Shown here: in pieces, positions 1 to 6,365 of the stretch
Numbering within the stretch: the stretch's first letter is position 1
Layout: each line of letters begins with the position of its first letter
Source of the DNA: Marinosulfonomonas sp.
GTDB lineage: Bacteria; Pseudomonadota; Alphaproteobacteria; Rhodobacterales; Rhodobacteraceae
Direction of reading: 5' to 3'
Length of the DNA stretch: 6,752 nucleotides
Assembly (NCBI GenBank): GCA_015494385.1
Contig: WGBJ01000368.1
Location: 1-6,752 of the forward strand
Made by a program: the position numbers and the translations under genes
Notes under the pieces: generated by a model
What the model saw: the letters and a program-made list of their open reading frames with translations, nothing else
What the model was told of the DNA's origin: nothing
Database searches by the model: none

Positions 1-75
1 CGCCTGCAACACCCTGTCGGGCACCACGGATGGTCCGGGAATGGCAAGATAGGGGCGGCCGTGGGATAGGGTCAT
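1..75 (-). CDS. Class V PLP-dependent aminotransferase (alanine/serine-glyoxylate aminotransferase-like), N-terminal fragment
   Basis: Only the first 25 codons are in the window; the gene runs off the left edge. They read MTLSHGRPYLAIPGPSVVPD followed by RVLQA. The segment GRPYLAIPGPSVVPDRVL matches, from my knowledge of the family, the start of alphaproteobacterial alanine/serine-glyoxylate aminotransferase-like enzymes, where the PGPS/T motif opens the PLP fold. Such enzymes transfer an amino group between small amino acids and glyoxylate or pyruvate in the cytoplasm. The ATG at 73-75 is preceded by a GGAG ribosome site at 85-88 with 9 nt spacing, which supports the start. A strong terminator at 163-198 separates it from the protease gene, so it probably has its own promoter (105-133). 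The PLP lysine lies outside the window, so substrate and activity cannot be judged. Confidence 0.72.
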   Translation of the reverse strand, partial: MTLSHGRPYLAIPGPSVVPDRVLQA

Positions 76-104
76 TGGGGGATTCTCCAGATAGGTTCCT
101 GTCG

Positions 105-133
105 ACGCTATTGCCTTGCCTTGCAGGCGTCAA
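105..133 (-). promoter_or_regulatory. Candidate sigma-70-type promoter for the aminotransferase gene
   Basis: On the minus strand, TTGACG (128-133) stands 17 nt from TAGCGT (105-110). The -35 box is close to TTGACA; the -10 box is weak (T, A and final T match). It lies after the terminator of the upstream protease gene and 30 nt before the aminotransferase ATG, which is a sensible place. The spacer contains a GCAAG tandem repeat of no known meaning. Inferred from sequence only. Confidence 0.4.
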
Positions 134-162
134 TTCCGCATGCCGTTTCTTTGACCTGCCCG

Positions 163-198
163 CAAAAAGCAAAAGCCCCCGCAAAATGCAGGGGCTTT
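163..198 (-). terminator. Rho-independent terminator downstream of the Do protease gene
   Basis: On the minus strand an 11-bp stem (188-198 pairing with 172-182, containing one G-U pair) encloses a 5-nt loop (183-187). The base of the stem is AAAGCCCC/GGGGCTTT. It is followed by a T-rich tail, with a TTTT run ending at 171 and TTTTT at 164-168. It begins 24 nt after the protease stop codon. This is a textbook intrinsic terminator and should end any transcript coming from hflK-hflC-DUF2065-protease. Confidence 0.85.
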
Positions 199-222
199 CA
201 GATTTTCAGCTAGTGTCGATGC

Positions 223-1698
223 CTATTGCAGCGACAGCGCCACAAACCGCGGCTCGCCTGCGCGGCGCACCAGAAGCAGCAGCGATTTGCGGCCGGCCTC
301 TTTGGCATCCGCAATGCGGGCTTCCAGATCGTCAACAGTGGCGACCTTTTGCTGGCCGGCCTCGGTGATCACATCCCCGGCGCGCAGACCTTTTTCAAAG
401 GCTTGCGAGGCTTCGTCCACATCTTTGACAACAAGCCCTTCGGCGTCATCGGGCAGCCCCAGTTGCTGGCGCAACTCGTCCGTCATGGCGGTGACAATCA
501 ATCCCAGAACACCCTTTTCAACAGGGGCCTTCGGATTTTTGCCCTCGGCTTGAGGCACAGTTCCTTCTGCGGTTTCACGACGTCCCAAGGTGATTTTCAG
601 CGTCTGGGTTTTGCCATCGCGCAGCACCACCACGCGGACTTCTTTACCGACTTGTGTATTGCCGACCTGACGCACCAATGCGCGGGTGTTGGGCACGGGC
701 ACACCGTCAAAGGCGGTGATCACATCCCCTGCCTTGATACCGGCCTTGGCAGCAGGGCCTTCGGGAACATCGGTGACCAATGCACCGGCAGCTTTGTCCA
801 GCCCCAGCGCCTCGGCCACGTCTTCGGTCACGTCCTGAATGCGCACGCCCAGCCAGCCACGGCGGGTTTCGCCAAATTCCTTAAGCTGGTCCACAACCCG
901 TGTCACCACGTTCGAGGCCATCGAAAAACCGATCCCGATCGAGCCACCATTGGGTGACAGGATCGCGGTGTTCACACCGATGACTTCGCCGTCCATATTG
1001 AACAGCGGCCCGCCCGAATTGCCACGGTTGATGGCGGCATCCGTTTGAAGATAGTCGTCATAAGTGCCGGACAATTCGCGATTGCGGGCCGATATAATCC
1101 CGGCAGAAACCGAGAACCCCTGACCCAGCGGGTTGCCCATCGCCATCACCCAGTCGCCAACGCGCATGATGTCGCTGTCCCCGAAAGAAACGAACGGCAA
1201 AGGTTTGTCGCTCTCGACTTTCAGCAGGGCAATATCGACCTTGGGATCACGGCCAATCAGTTTGGCTGGCAGCACCTCGCCCGAGAAAAACTCGATCTCG
1301 ATTTCGTCGGCTTCGGCGATAACGTGGTTGTTGGTGACGATATAACCGTCCTCGGAAATCACAAACCCCGAGCCAAGCGCCTGCGAGCGACGCGGCGGGG
1401 CACCGTTGCCACCACGATCCATGAAATCACGAAAGAAATCCTCGAACGGGGATCCGTCGGGAACAACTGGGCCTTGGCCCATCGGGCCGGCGATTGTGGT
1501 GGTCGTGGTGATGTTCACCACTGACGGGCTGATCTTTTCAGCCAGATCGGCAAAGCTGCCTGGCCCGCTGCGGGCGTTGGCCATGACGGCTTGCAGAAGC
1601 AACAGCATTGTTGCAAGTGCCAGAAATCCGGTTTTTTGAATGAACGAACTGGCCTGCCTGTTTTGCGCGACCGATTTGGAAATAGCTTTGGGTATCAC
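223..1698 (-). CDS. Do family (DegP/DegQ/MucD) periplasmic serine endopeptidase with two PDZ domains
   Basis: This is an ATP-independent protease and chaperone for misfolded envelope proteins. Numbered from the GTG at 1696-1698 (491 aa), it has a signal peptide with hydrophobic core near 25-39 and an ANA site before Arg43. A trypsin-like domain follows, with His125 (TNNHV), Asp155 (DPKVDIALL) and Ser228 (GNSGGP). PDZ1 is about 281-372 (GWLGV binding loop) and PDZ2 about 395-491. The length is near E. coli DegP/DegQ. The region before the catalytic His (about 73-107, with FEDFFRDF) corresponds to the LA loop. I see no cysteine in the protein, so the LA-loop disulfide of E. coli DegP is absent. 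A TTG two codons upstream is in frame, but its spacing to AAGGAG is only 3 nt against 9 nt for the GTG. It follows hflK-hflC-DUF2065 and precedes a strong terminator. Assignment to DegP, DegQ or MucD is not settled by sequence alone. Confidence 0.95.
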   Translation of the reverse strand: MIPKAISKSVAQNRQASSFIQKTGFLALATMLLLLQAVMANARSGPGSFADLAEKISPSVVNITTTTTIAGPMGQGPVVPDGSPFEDFFRDFMDRGGNGAPPRRSQALGSGFVISEDGYIVTNNHVIAEADEIEIEFFSGEVLPAKLIGRDPKVDIALLKVESDKPLPFVSFGDSDIMRVGDWVMAMGNPLGQGFSVSAGIISARNRELSGTYDDYLQTDAAINRGNSGGPLFNMDGEVIGVNTAILSPNGGSIGIGFSMASNVVTRVVDQLKEFGETRRGWLGVRIQDVTEDVAEALGLDKAAGALVTDVPEGPAAKAGIKAGDVITAFDGVPVPNTRALVRQVGNTQVGKEVRVVVLRDGKTQTLKITLGRRETAEGTVPQAEGKNPKAPVEKGVLGLIVTAMTDELRQQLGLPDDAEGLVVKDVDEASQAFEKGLRAGDVITEAGQQKVATVDDLEARIADAKEAGRKSLLLLVRRAGEPRFVALSLQ

Positions 1699-1707
1699 GT
1701 CCAAGGG

Positions 1708-1713
1708 CTCCTT
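1708..1713 (-). promoter_or_regulatory. Ribosome binding site that decides the start of the protease gene
   Basis: AAGGAG on the minus strand is a near-perfect Shine-Dalgarno sequence. It lies 3 nt before a TTG codon (1702-1704) and 9 nt before an in-frame GTG (1696-1698). The normal spacing range favours the GTG, giving 491 rather than 493 residues. The difference is two residues ahead of the signal peptide and does not change the mature protein. Confidence 0.7.
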
Positions 1714-1763
1714 ATCCTGGGTTCAAAGACATACTGCACGGCGATACACCGCATTTTGCCTGC

Positions 1764-1795
1764 TGTTCTATAGATAAGCCTAATTCGGCAGAACA
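1764..1795. repeat. Inverted repeat upstream of the Do protease gene
   Basis: TGTTCT (1764-1769) and AGAACA (1790-1795) form a 6-bp inverted repeat 20 nt apart. The interval holds the palindrome TCTATAGA and a small GCC/GGC inverted pair. It lies in the AT-richer gap between the DUF2065 gene and the protease gene. It could be a dyad operator or a weak RNA stem; it has no T-run and is not a terminator. Its function is unknown, and chance is possible. Confidence 0.3.
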
Positions 1796-1819
1796 CAAAC
1801 CCCTGTGTGAAATTTCAAG
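1771..1819 (-). promoter_or_regulatory. Possible promoter region for the Do protease gene (weak)
   Basis: The 138-nt gap before the protease gene holds two weak candidates on the minus strand. One is CTTGAAA (1813-1819), whose TTGAAA is 17 nt from TGTTCT (1790-1795). The other is TTGTGT (1793-1798), 16 nt from TATCTA (1771-1776). The CTTGAA box resembles the -35 element of alphaproteobacterial heat-shock (RpoH) promoters, but the matching -10 is poor. A separate promoter would let the protease be induced apart from hflKC; read-through from hflK remains possible because I see no terminator here. Confidence 0.22.
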
Positions 1820-1836
1820 CGGTTGTGAAGTATAAT

Positions 1837-2031
1837 TCAGCCAAACCCCCTGGCCAGCCACACCAGCCCGACCCCGATGGCCACAGCCACCAGCCCGATG
1901 CGGCGGCGGGTTTCCAGCGGCATTTCCTTCATGGTTTCCAGCAGGGATTCCACAAGCCAAGGGGCCAGTGCGTACACCAGCCCCTCGATTACCAATACCA
2001 GCCCGAAGGCCAGAATGATTTGTTCCATCAT
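1837..2031 (-). CDS. DUF2065 (YjeT-like) small inner-membrane protein
   Basis: This 64-residue protein has two hydrophobic segments, about residues 4-26 (rich in I, L, V, ending YALAPW) and about 45-61 (IGLVAVAIGVGLVWLA). A short amphipathic linker (LVESLLETMKEMPLETRRR) joins them. The pattern, the EGLxYAxxP motif and the place directly after hflC match DUF2065, whose E. coli member YjeT is also next to hflC. The biochemical role of the family is not known to me. The start overlaps the hflC stop as ATGA (4 nt); a second ATG follows at once (2026-2028) and could be used instead. No good Shine-Dalgarno is visible, so translation is probably coupled to hflC. A role as a small partner or stabiliser of the HflKC complex is inference from linkage only. 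Confidence 0.87.
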   Translation of the reverse strand: MMEQIILAFGLVLVIEGLVYALAPWLVESLLETMKEMPLETRRRIGLVAVAIGVGLVWLARGFG

Positions 2032-2897
2032 TCAGGTTTTGCCGATTTCAGATAGTTGAAGAATTCACTATCAGGCGACAGAACCATCGTCGAATTACTG
2101 CCTTTCAGCGAATTGCGATAAGCCGAAAGCGAACGGTAGAAGCGGAAGAATTCCTGATCCGCACCATAGGCCTTGGCGAAAATCGCGTTCCGTTTGGCAT
2201 CGGCCTCACCGCGAATGATTTCGGCCTGCCGTTTGGCATCCGACACCAGTTCCACAACCGTCCGGTCTGCCTGTGCCCGAACCCGTTGTGCGGCCTCGGC
2301 GCCACGGGCGCGTTCGTCCGTTGCTTCGCGCTGGCGTTCGGCCCGCATCCGGCCAAAGGTGGCCTGCAGGTTTTCTGGCGGCAAATCGGTGCGTTTCAGG
2401 CGCACGTCGATGATTGTCACCCCAAGGCTCTGCGCTTTGGCAGCCGCCCCGTTGCGGATTTTCACCATCAGCGCAGCGCGATCCACACTCAGAATGTCAT
2501 TGGAGTTGACCGAACCCAGAACCTCGCGGGTTTGGGCGCGCAGGATCGAATCCAGACGCGATTGCGCCGTGCGAATGCCACCGGCACCCACGGCCTGACG
2601 GAATTTGTTCACATCCGTGATCCGGTAACGGGCAAAGGCATCAACCACCAAACGGCGGTCATCCAGCGGGGTGATCTGCAATTCCGGTGTGTCCAGCGAA
2701 AGAATACGGTCGTCATATTTGACCACTTCCTGAATCAGCGGGATTTTGAAACCCAGACCTGGATCTTCTTTCACTGCAACGACTTTACCGAATTGCAGCA
2801 CCAGCGCCTTTTCTTTTTCCGTTACCACGAAAACCGAGGACAGCGCGGCGATTACAACCAAAAAGGCGATCGGCAGAATTAAAGTTGTCTTACGCAT
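2028..2897 (-). CDS. hflC: HflC, SPFH/band 7 membrane protein, FtsH protease modulator
   Basis: HflC pairs with HflK to form a large inner-membrane assembly that, in E. coli, encloses FtsH and controls access of substrates to it. The 289-residue protein has one N-terminal transmembrane segment (about 5-25) followed by the motif VVTEKEKALVLQFGKVV, typical of HflC. The band 7 domain spans about 26-185 and includes PGLGFKIPL and the LKRTDLPPE segment. A charged, Ala/Arg/Glu-rich helix, likely coiled coil, covers about 180-245. The C-terminal MVLSPDSEFFNYL is also characteristic of HflC. It is shorter than E. coli HflC (334 aa), with no sign of truncation. The ATG shares one base with the hflK stop (TGATG) and has a G-rich stretch upstream as its ribosome site; the stop overlaps the DUF2065 gene by 4 nt. 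Once inserted, most of the chain should be periplasmic, as known for the family. Confidence 0.96.
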   Translation of the reverse strand: MRKTTLILPIAFLVVIAALSSVFVVTEKEKALVLQFGKVVAVKEDPGLGFKIPLIQEVVKYDDRILSLDTPELQITPLDDRRLVVDAFARYRITDVNKFRQAVGAGGIRTAQSRLDSILRAQTREVLGSVNSNDILSVDRAALMVKIRNGAAAKAQSLGVTIIDVRLKRTDLPPENLQATFGRMRAERQREATDERARGAEAAQRVRAQADRTVVELVSDAKRQAEIIRGEADAKRNAIFAKAYGADQEFFRFYRSLSAYRNSLKGSNSTMVLSPDSEFFNYLKSAKPE

Positions 2898-4033
2898 CAG
2901 TTGTTCCCCCCGCTATTGCGGCGTAACTCGTTCAGCGGCAAATAGGGTACAACACCCTGCCCCCCCTGCGAATTTCCATCCAGAATAATCTTGTCGACGT
3001 TGCCCAGCACTTCTTCCATCGTTTCCAGATAGAGCCGCTGACGGGTGACTTCCGGTGCTTTCTGGTATTCCGACAGAACCGCACTAAACCGGCTCGCTTC
3101 ACCTTCGGCCTCGTTTACGACCTGCGCACGATAACCTTCGGCGATTTGCAGAATTTGCGCGGATTGACCACGCGCCTCGGCCAGTTTCTTGTTGGCATAG
3201 GCGTCGGCCTCTTTTTCCAACTGGTCGCGTTCCTGTTCGGCAGCTTGCACATCAAGGAAGGCCGCGATCACCTCTTTCGGAGGGTCGGCACGGTCAAAGT
3301 TGACGCGCACAATGTTGATACCGCTGTCGTAGCTATCAAGCGTGAACTGGATCAGCTCTTGCAGTTTGCTGGCAATCGCACCGCGATCCCGGTTCAGGAT
3401 CGGGGCCAGATTGGACTGGGCGATAATCTCGCGCATGGCCGATTCCGATACCGCCTTGATGGTCAGATCGGGATTTTCCAGCGTAAACAGGAATTTGGCG
3501 GGATCATTGATGTTCCACACCACCTGAAAATCGATATCGACGATGTTTTCGTCCCCGGTCAGCATCAGACCGGCGTCGCCACCGCGATTGCCGACACCGA
3601 TATCAACGGTGCGTTCGCGGGTTACGACCACCACTTCTTTAGAGACAACCGGCCAAGGTGCAAAATTCAGACCGGGATCGCCGGTTTGCGAATATTTGCC
3701 AAGGAACAGTTCAACCGACTGCTCTTCGGGTTTGACCGTGTAAAATGACGCAAAGCTCCAGACCACAGCGGCCGCCAGCAGGCCAAGGCCGATGGTGCCT
3801 TTGGTCAACGCCGGTCCGGTGGGTTGCCCACCTTGTCCGCCACTGCCGTTGCCGCCGCGTCCGCGACCGCCACCCATCAGGACGCGCAGTTGCTCCTGAC
3901 CTTTTTTCACAATTTCTTCGAGTTCGGGGATTTGTGGCCCGTCCTGTCCGGGACGTTTGCCACCACCGCCGCGATTGTCATCGCCGCCGTTGTTGCCGCC
4001 TCCACCCCAGGGTCCGCCGTTATTTCCAGCCAT
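2897..4033 (-). CDS. hflK: HflK, SPFH/band 7 membrane protein, FtsH protease modulator
   Basis: HflK is the partner of HflC in the HflKC complex around FtsH. The 378 residues fall into a cytoplasmic Gly/Asn-rich tail (1-33), a short helix (about 34-53) and a second Gly/Arg/Gln-rich linker (54-72). A transmembrane segment follows at about 79-98, then the opening YTVKPEEQSVELFLGKY and the band 7 domain to about 262. A long coiled-coil helix covers about 262-320 (AAEQERDQLEKEADAYANKK region), and the C-terminus includes YLPLNELRR. The order and motifs match HflK; E. coli HflK is 419 aa. The ATG at 4031-4033 has AAGGAA (4039-4044) 5 nt upstream. It is the first gene of a tightly packed set with hflC and DUF2065 and lies 79 nt after gor. 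The glycine-rich N-terminus is normal for the family. Confidence 0.96.
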   Translation of the reverse strand: MAGNNGGPWGGGGNNGGDDNRGGGGKRPGQDGPQIPELEEIVKKGQEQLRVLMGGGRGRGGNGSGGQGGQPTGPALTKGTIGLGLLAAAVVWSFASFYTVKPEEQSVELFLGKYSQTGDPGLNFAPWPVVSKEVVVVTRERTVDIGVGNRGGDAGLMLTGDENIVDIDFQVVWNINDPAKFLFTLENPDLTIKAVSESAMREIIAQSNLAPILNRDRGAIASKLQELIQFTLDSYDSGINIVRVNFDRADPPKEVIAAFLDVQAAEQERDQLEKEADAYANKKLAEARGQSAQILQIAEGYRAQVVNEAEGEASRFSAVLSEYQKAPEVTRQRLYLETMEEVLGNVDKIILDGNSQGGQGVVPYLPLNELRRNSGGNN

Positions 4034-4065
4034 TGAGCTTCCTTATGTTCAAATACCTTACCTAA

Positions 4066-4092
4066 ACTGTATCCTGTATAGGCGAATTACAA
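4066..4092 (-). promoter_or_regulatory. Possible promoter for the hflK-hflC operon (weak)
   Basis: In the 79-nt gap between gor and hflK, minus-strand TTGTAA (4087-4092) precedes TACAGT (4066-4071) with a 15-nt spacer, which is short. A 7-nt-period direct repeat, ATACAGG then ATACAG (4067-4079), lies at the -10 region. No terminator with a T-run is seen after gor, so read-through from rpiA-gor is also possible. Confidence 0.2.
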
Positions 4093-4112
4093 GCCGTCCG
4101 CACCGGTGAATT

Positions 4113-5474
4113 TTACGCAGTGCGTGTCGGCACCTTCATTGTCACCAGTTCTTCGGTCATTGTCGGGTGAACCGCGACCGTGCGGTCAAAGTCCTCTTTG
4201 GTCGCGCCCATCTTGACCGCAACCGCCGCCAACTGGATCATTTCACCGGCATTGTCTGCCACGATATGACAGCCCAGCACCACACGGGTGGCCTGTGACA
4301 CGATCAGTTTCATCATCACCCGGTCCTCGCGTTCGGCAAAACCGGTCTGCATGGCGCGGAAGGTGGCGGAATAAACCTCGATCGGTTCTTGTTCGCGCGC
4401 TTCTTCCTCGGTCATGCCGACGGTGCCCAGTTCGGGCTGGGTAAAGACGGCGCTGGCGACCAGTTCGTGATCGGCTTTGGTTGGTTTGCCGTGGAACACG
4501 GTATCGACAAAGGCTGCCCCTTCGCGGATGGCAACCGGAGTCAGGTTGATCCGGTCGGTCACATCCCCCACCGCGTAAATCGAGGGCACAGCGGTTTGCG
4601 AATAGTCATCAACGATGATCTCGCCCTTGCGGCCCAGCTCGACACCGGTGTTTTCCAGTCCCAGATTGTCCGTGTTGGGCACCCGTCCGGTGGCATACAT
4701 CACCGCATCGAAATGGTGGTCATGGCCGGTGGTGCATTTCACGAACAGCCCGCGATCATCCTTTTCGATCTTCATCACATCGGTGCCGACATGCAGGTCC
4801 ACACCCCGCTCGCGCACCAGATCGGCGACATGGCCGCGGGCCTCGTCATCGAACCCGCGCAGGATTTGCGCGCCGCGATAGAATTGCGTCACCTCAACGC
4901 CCAACCCGTTCAGAATGCAGGCAAATTCGCAGGCAATAAACCCGCCACCAACGATCAGGATGGAGCGTGGCAGCTTTTCAAGGTTGAAAACATCGTTCGA
5001 TGTGATCGTCAACTCCGAGCCTTCAAAATCGGGCGTGAACGGACGTCCGCCAACCGCAATCAGGATGTGTTTCGCGGTAAAGGTTTCGCCACTCGACAGC
5101 TTGACCGTATGCGCATCCACCAGTTCGGCACGGGCATTGAAAATCTCGACACCCGCCTTGGCCAGATTGGTGCGATAGATGTTTTCCAGCCGGTCCAGTT
5201 CGGCATCCAGCTTGGCCTTGAAATGCGGCCAGTCAAACGTGCCGATGCTGGCATCCGACCAGCCATAGGCGCGGGCATCCGCATTGGCCCCGCTATAGGC
5301 CGAGGCAAACACCATCAGCTTTTTCGGCACGCAACCGCGAATAACACAGGTGCCGCCCATGCGGTATTCCTCGGCCAGCGCCACTTTGGCGCCTGCTTCG
5401 GATGCTGCCAGACGCCCCGCGCGCACCCCGCCCGAGCCGCCGCCAATGACGAAAAGATCATAGTCAAATTTCAT
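4113..5474 (-). CDS. gor: Glutathione-disulfide reductase (FAD/NADPH flavoenzyme)
   Basis: It reduces oxidised glutathione with NADPH in the cytoplasm. The 453-residue length is normal. The FAD motif GGGSGG is at 11-16 and the redox-active disulfide at Cys43/Cys48 in GGTCVIRGCVPKK. The NADPH Rossmann motif VGGGFIACEF is at 175-184, followed by Arg200 and Arg206, which fit the arginines that select NADPH over NADH in this family. The second FAD motif YAVGDVTDR is at 300-308. The dimerisation domain ends with the catalytic HPTMTEE at 436-442, where His436 and Glu441 complete the active site. No key residue is missing. These features separate it from lipoamide dehydrogenase (NADH-specific) and mercuric reductase (extra vicinal cysteines). 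The ATG is 24 nt after the rpiA stop; its ribosome site is weak (GCGAG, 5 nt away), which suits translation helped by the upstream gene. Confidence 0.96.
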   Translation of the reverse strand: MKFDYDLFVIGGGSGGVRAGRLAASEAGAKVALAEEYRMGGTCVIRGCVPKKLMVFASAYSGANADARAYGWSDASIGTFDWPHFKAKLDAELDRLENIYRTNLAKAGVEIFNARAELVDAHTVKLSSGETFTAKHILIAVGGRPFTPDFEGSELTITSNDVFNLEKLPRSILIVGGGFIACEFACILNGLGVEVTQFYRGAQILRGFDDEARGHVADLVRERGVDLHVGTDVMKIEKDDRGLFVKCTTGHDHHFDAVMYATGRVPNTDNLGLENTGVELGRKGEIIVDDYSQTAVPSIYAVGDVTDRINLTPVAIREGAAFVDTVFHGKPTKADHELVASAVFTQPELGTVGMTEEEAREQEPIEVYSATFRAMQTGFAEREDRVMMKLIVSQATRVVLGCHIVADNAGEMIQLAAVAVKMGATKEDFDRTVAVHPTMTEELVTMKVPTRTA

Positions 5475-5498
5475 AATGCTCGCGCCCTTTTGAAAAGG

Positions 5499-6287
5499 TT
5501 AGTCGGTCAGATCGGTGAACAGGTTTTCGTTTTCGACAAAGTCGATACGATCTTCCTGCACCGTGCCCGCATTTATATCCCGCACTTCGACTTTGCCATC
5601 CCCGTAACCGATCACAACCGCGTCACAAATATCGATGAACAGCCCGTTTTCCACCACACCGGGGATCTGGTTGATCACCAGCGAAAACTGGCGCGGGTTG
5701 CCGATGCGGTTCAGATGCAGATCCAGAATGTGATTGCCCTCATCGGTGATAAAGGGAACATCGCCATTCATCCGCAGGGTCACATTGTTGCCCAGCACAT
5801 CCATGCTGACCAATGTTTCCTCGACCAGTGCCTGTGTGGTTTGCAAGCCAAAGGGGATCACCTCGATCGGCAGCGGAAAAGCGCCCAGTGTTTCCACCCG
5901 TTTGGAAATATCGGCAATCACCACCATCATATCCGAGGCCGTGGCGACGATCTTTTCCTGCAACAACGCGCCACCGCCACCTTTGATCAGGTTCAGGTTA
6001 CCGTCATATTCATCGGTGCCGTCAATGGTGACATCCAGCCACTTTGCCTCGTCCAGCGAGATCACCTCGATCCCGACCTGACGCGCCAGATCGGCGGTGC
6101 GGGTAGATGTGGGAACACCCTTGATTTTCAAGCCATCCTCGCGGACCATTTCCCCCAGACAGCGCACCATCCACGCAGCGGTTGATCCGGTGCCAAGGCC
6201 GACACGCATGCCATCCTCGACATATTCCACAGCCCGTTTGGCCGCGACAAATTTGGCCTTGTCTATTGGCGATAATTCTCCGGTCAT
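5499..6287 (-). CDS. rpiA: Ribose-5-phosphate isomerase A
   Basis: It interconverts ribose 5-phosphate and ribulose 5-phosphate in the non-oxidative pentose phosphate pathway. The 262-residue protein has the phosphate-binding loop GLGTGSTA at 30-37, DGTDEYD at 89-95 and KGGGGALLQEKIVA at 102-115. By alignment with E. coli RpiA (219 aa) the active-site residues are Asp89, Asp92, Lys102 and the catalytic base Glu111; all are present. Compared with E. coli it carries an acidic C-terminal extension of roughly 25-30 residues (after about 232, with EDRIDFVENENLF) of unknown use. The ATG at 6285-6287 has GGAG (6297-6300) 9 nt upstream. Gor follows after 24 nt, so the two are probably one transcript. 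A minus-strand TATAAC at 6317-6322 may be part of its promoter. Confidence 0.97.
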   Translation of the reverse strand: MTGELSPIDKAKFVAAKRAVEYVEDGMRVGLGTGSTAAWMVRCLGEMVREDGLKIKGVPTSTRTADLARQVGIEVISLDEAKWLDVTIDGTDEYDGNLNLIKGGGGALLQEKIVATASDMMVVIADISKRVETLGAFPLPIEVIPFGLQTTQALVEETLVSMDVLGNNVTLRMNGDVPFITDEGNHILDLHLNRIGNPRQFSLVINQIPGVVENGLFIDICDAVVIGYGDGKVEVRDINAGTVQEDRIDFVENENLFTDLTD

Positions 6288-6316
6288 AATATGCGACTCC
6301 CCCAGTTGTTGGCAGG

Positions 6317-6322
6317 GTTATA
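6317..6322 (-). promoter_or_regulatory. Possible -10 element for rpiA-gor
   Basis: TATAAC on the minus strand lies 29 nt before the rpiA ATG and matches five of six bases of TATAAT. No good -35 box stands 16-18 nt upstream, so this is only a half-supported promoter. Confidence 0.22.
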
Positions 6323-6365
6323 CGGGATCAGACCAGTCACGGCGAGGGGCAATTAAAGCAAATTT

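Noticed and set aside
30..368. 112-codon plus-strand open frame at the left edge
   Set aside because: It crosses the aminotransferase start, its promoter candidate, the terminator hairpin and the end of the protease gene, so it cannot be a separate real gene.
226..957. 243-codon plus-strand open frame antisense to the Do protease
   Set aside because: It lies wholly inside the protease gene, whose catalytic and PDZ motifs are intact on the other strand. It has no domain and no convincing ribosome site.
1712..1960. 82-codon minus-strand open frame between the DUF2065 and protease genes
   Set aside because: It overlaps the DUF2065 gene in another frame, its composition is not protein-like, and the DUF2065 reading has clear membrane segments.
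3146..3748. 200-codon plus-strand open frame antisense to hflK
   Set aside because: The hydrophobic stretch near its start is the reverse of the HflK coiled coil; there is no family signature, and hflK is certain.
3840..4030. GC-rich repeated GGN/CCN triplets at the start of hflK as a possible repeat element
   Set aside because: These encode the glycine-rich N-terminus normal for HflK and need no separate explanation.
5486..5498. Palindrome CCTTTT-G-AAAAGG in the rpiA-gor gap as a terminator
   Set aside because: The single-base centre leaves only about a 4-bp usable stem, without GC-rich base or T-run, and it abuts the rpiA stop codon. It is unlikely to end transcription before gor.
4389..6185. 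598-codon open frame on the plus strand, antisense to gor and rpiA
   Set aside because: It runs across two well-supported genes and the gap between them, has no recognisable domain, and is rich in His, Gln, Gly and Ala as expected for the reverse of GC-rich codons. It is a shadow frame.
6325..6330. TGATCC on the minus strand upstream of rpiA, similar to a -35 box of some alphaproteobacterial ECF sigma factors
   Set aside because: No fitting -10 element is found 16-18 nt downstream; a six-base match alone is expected by chance.
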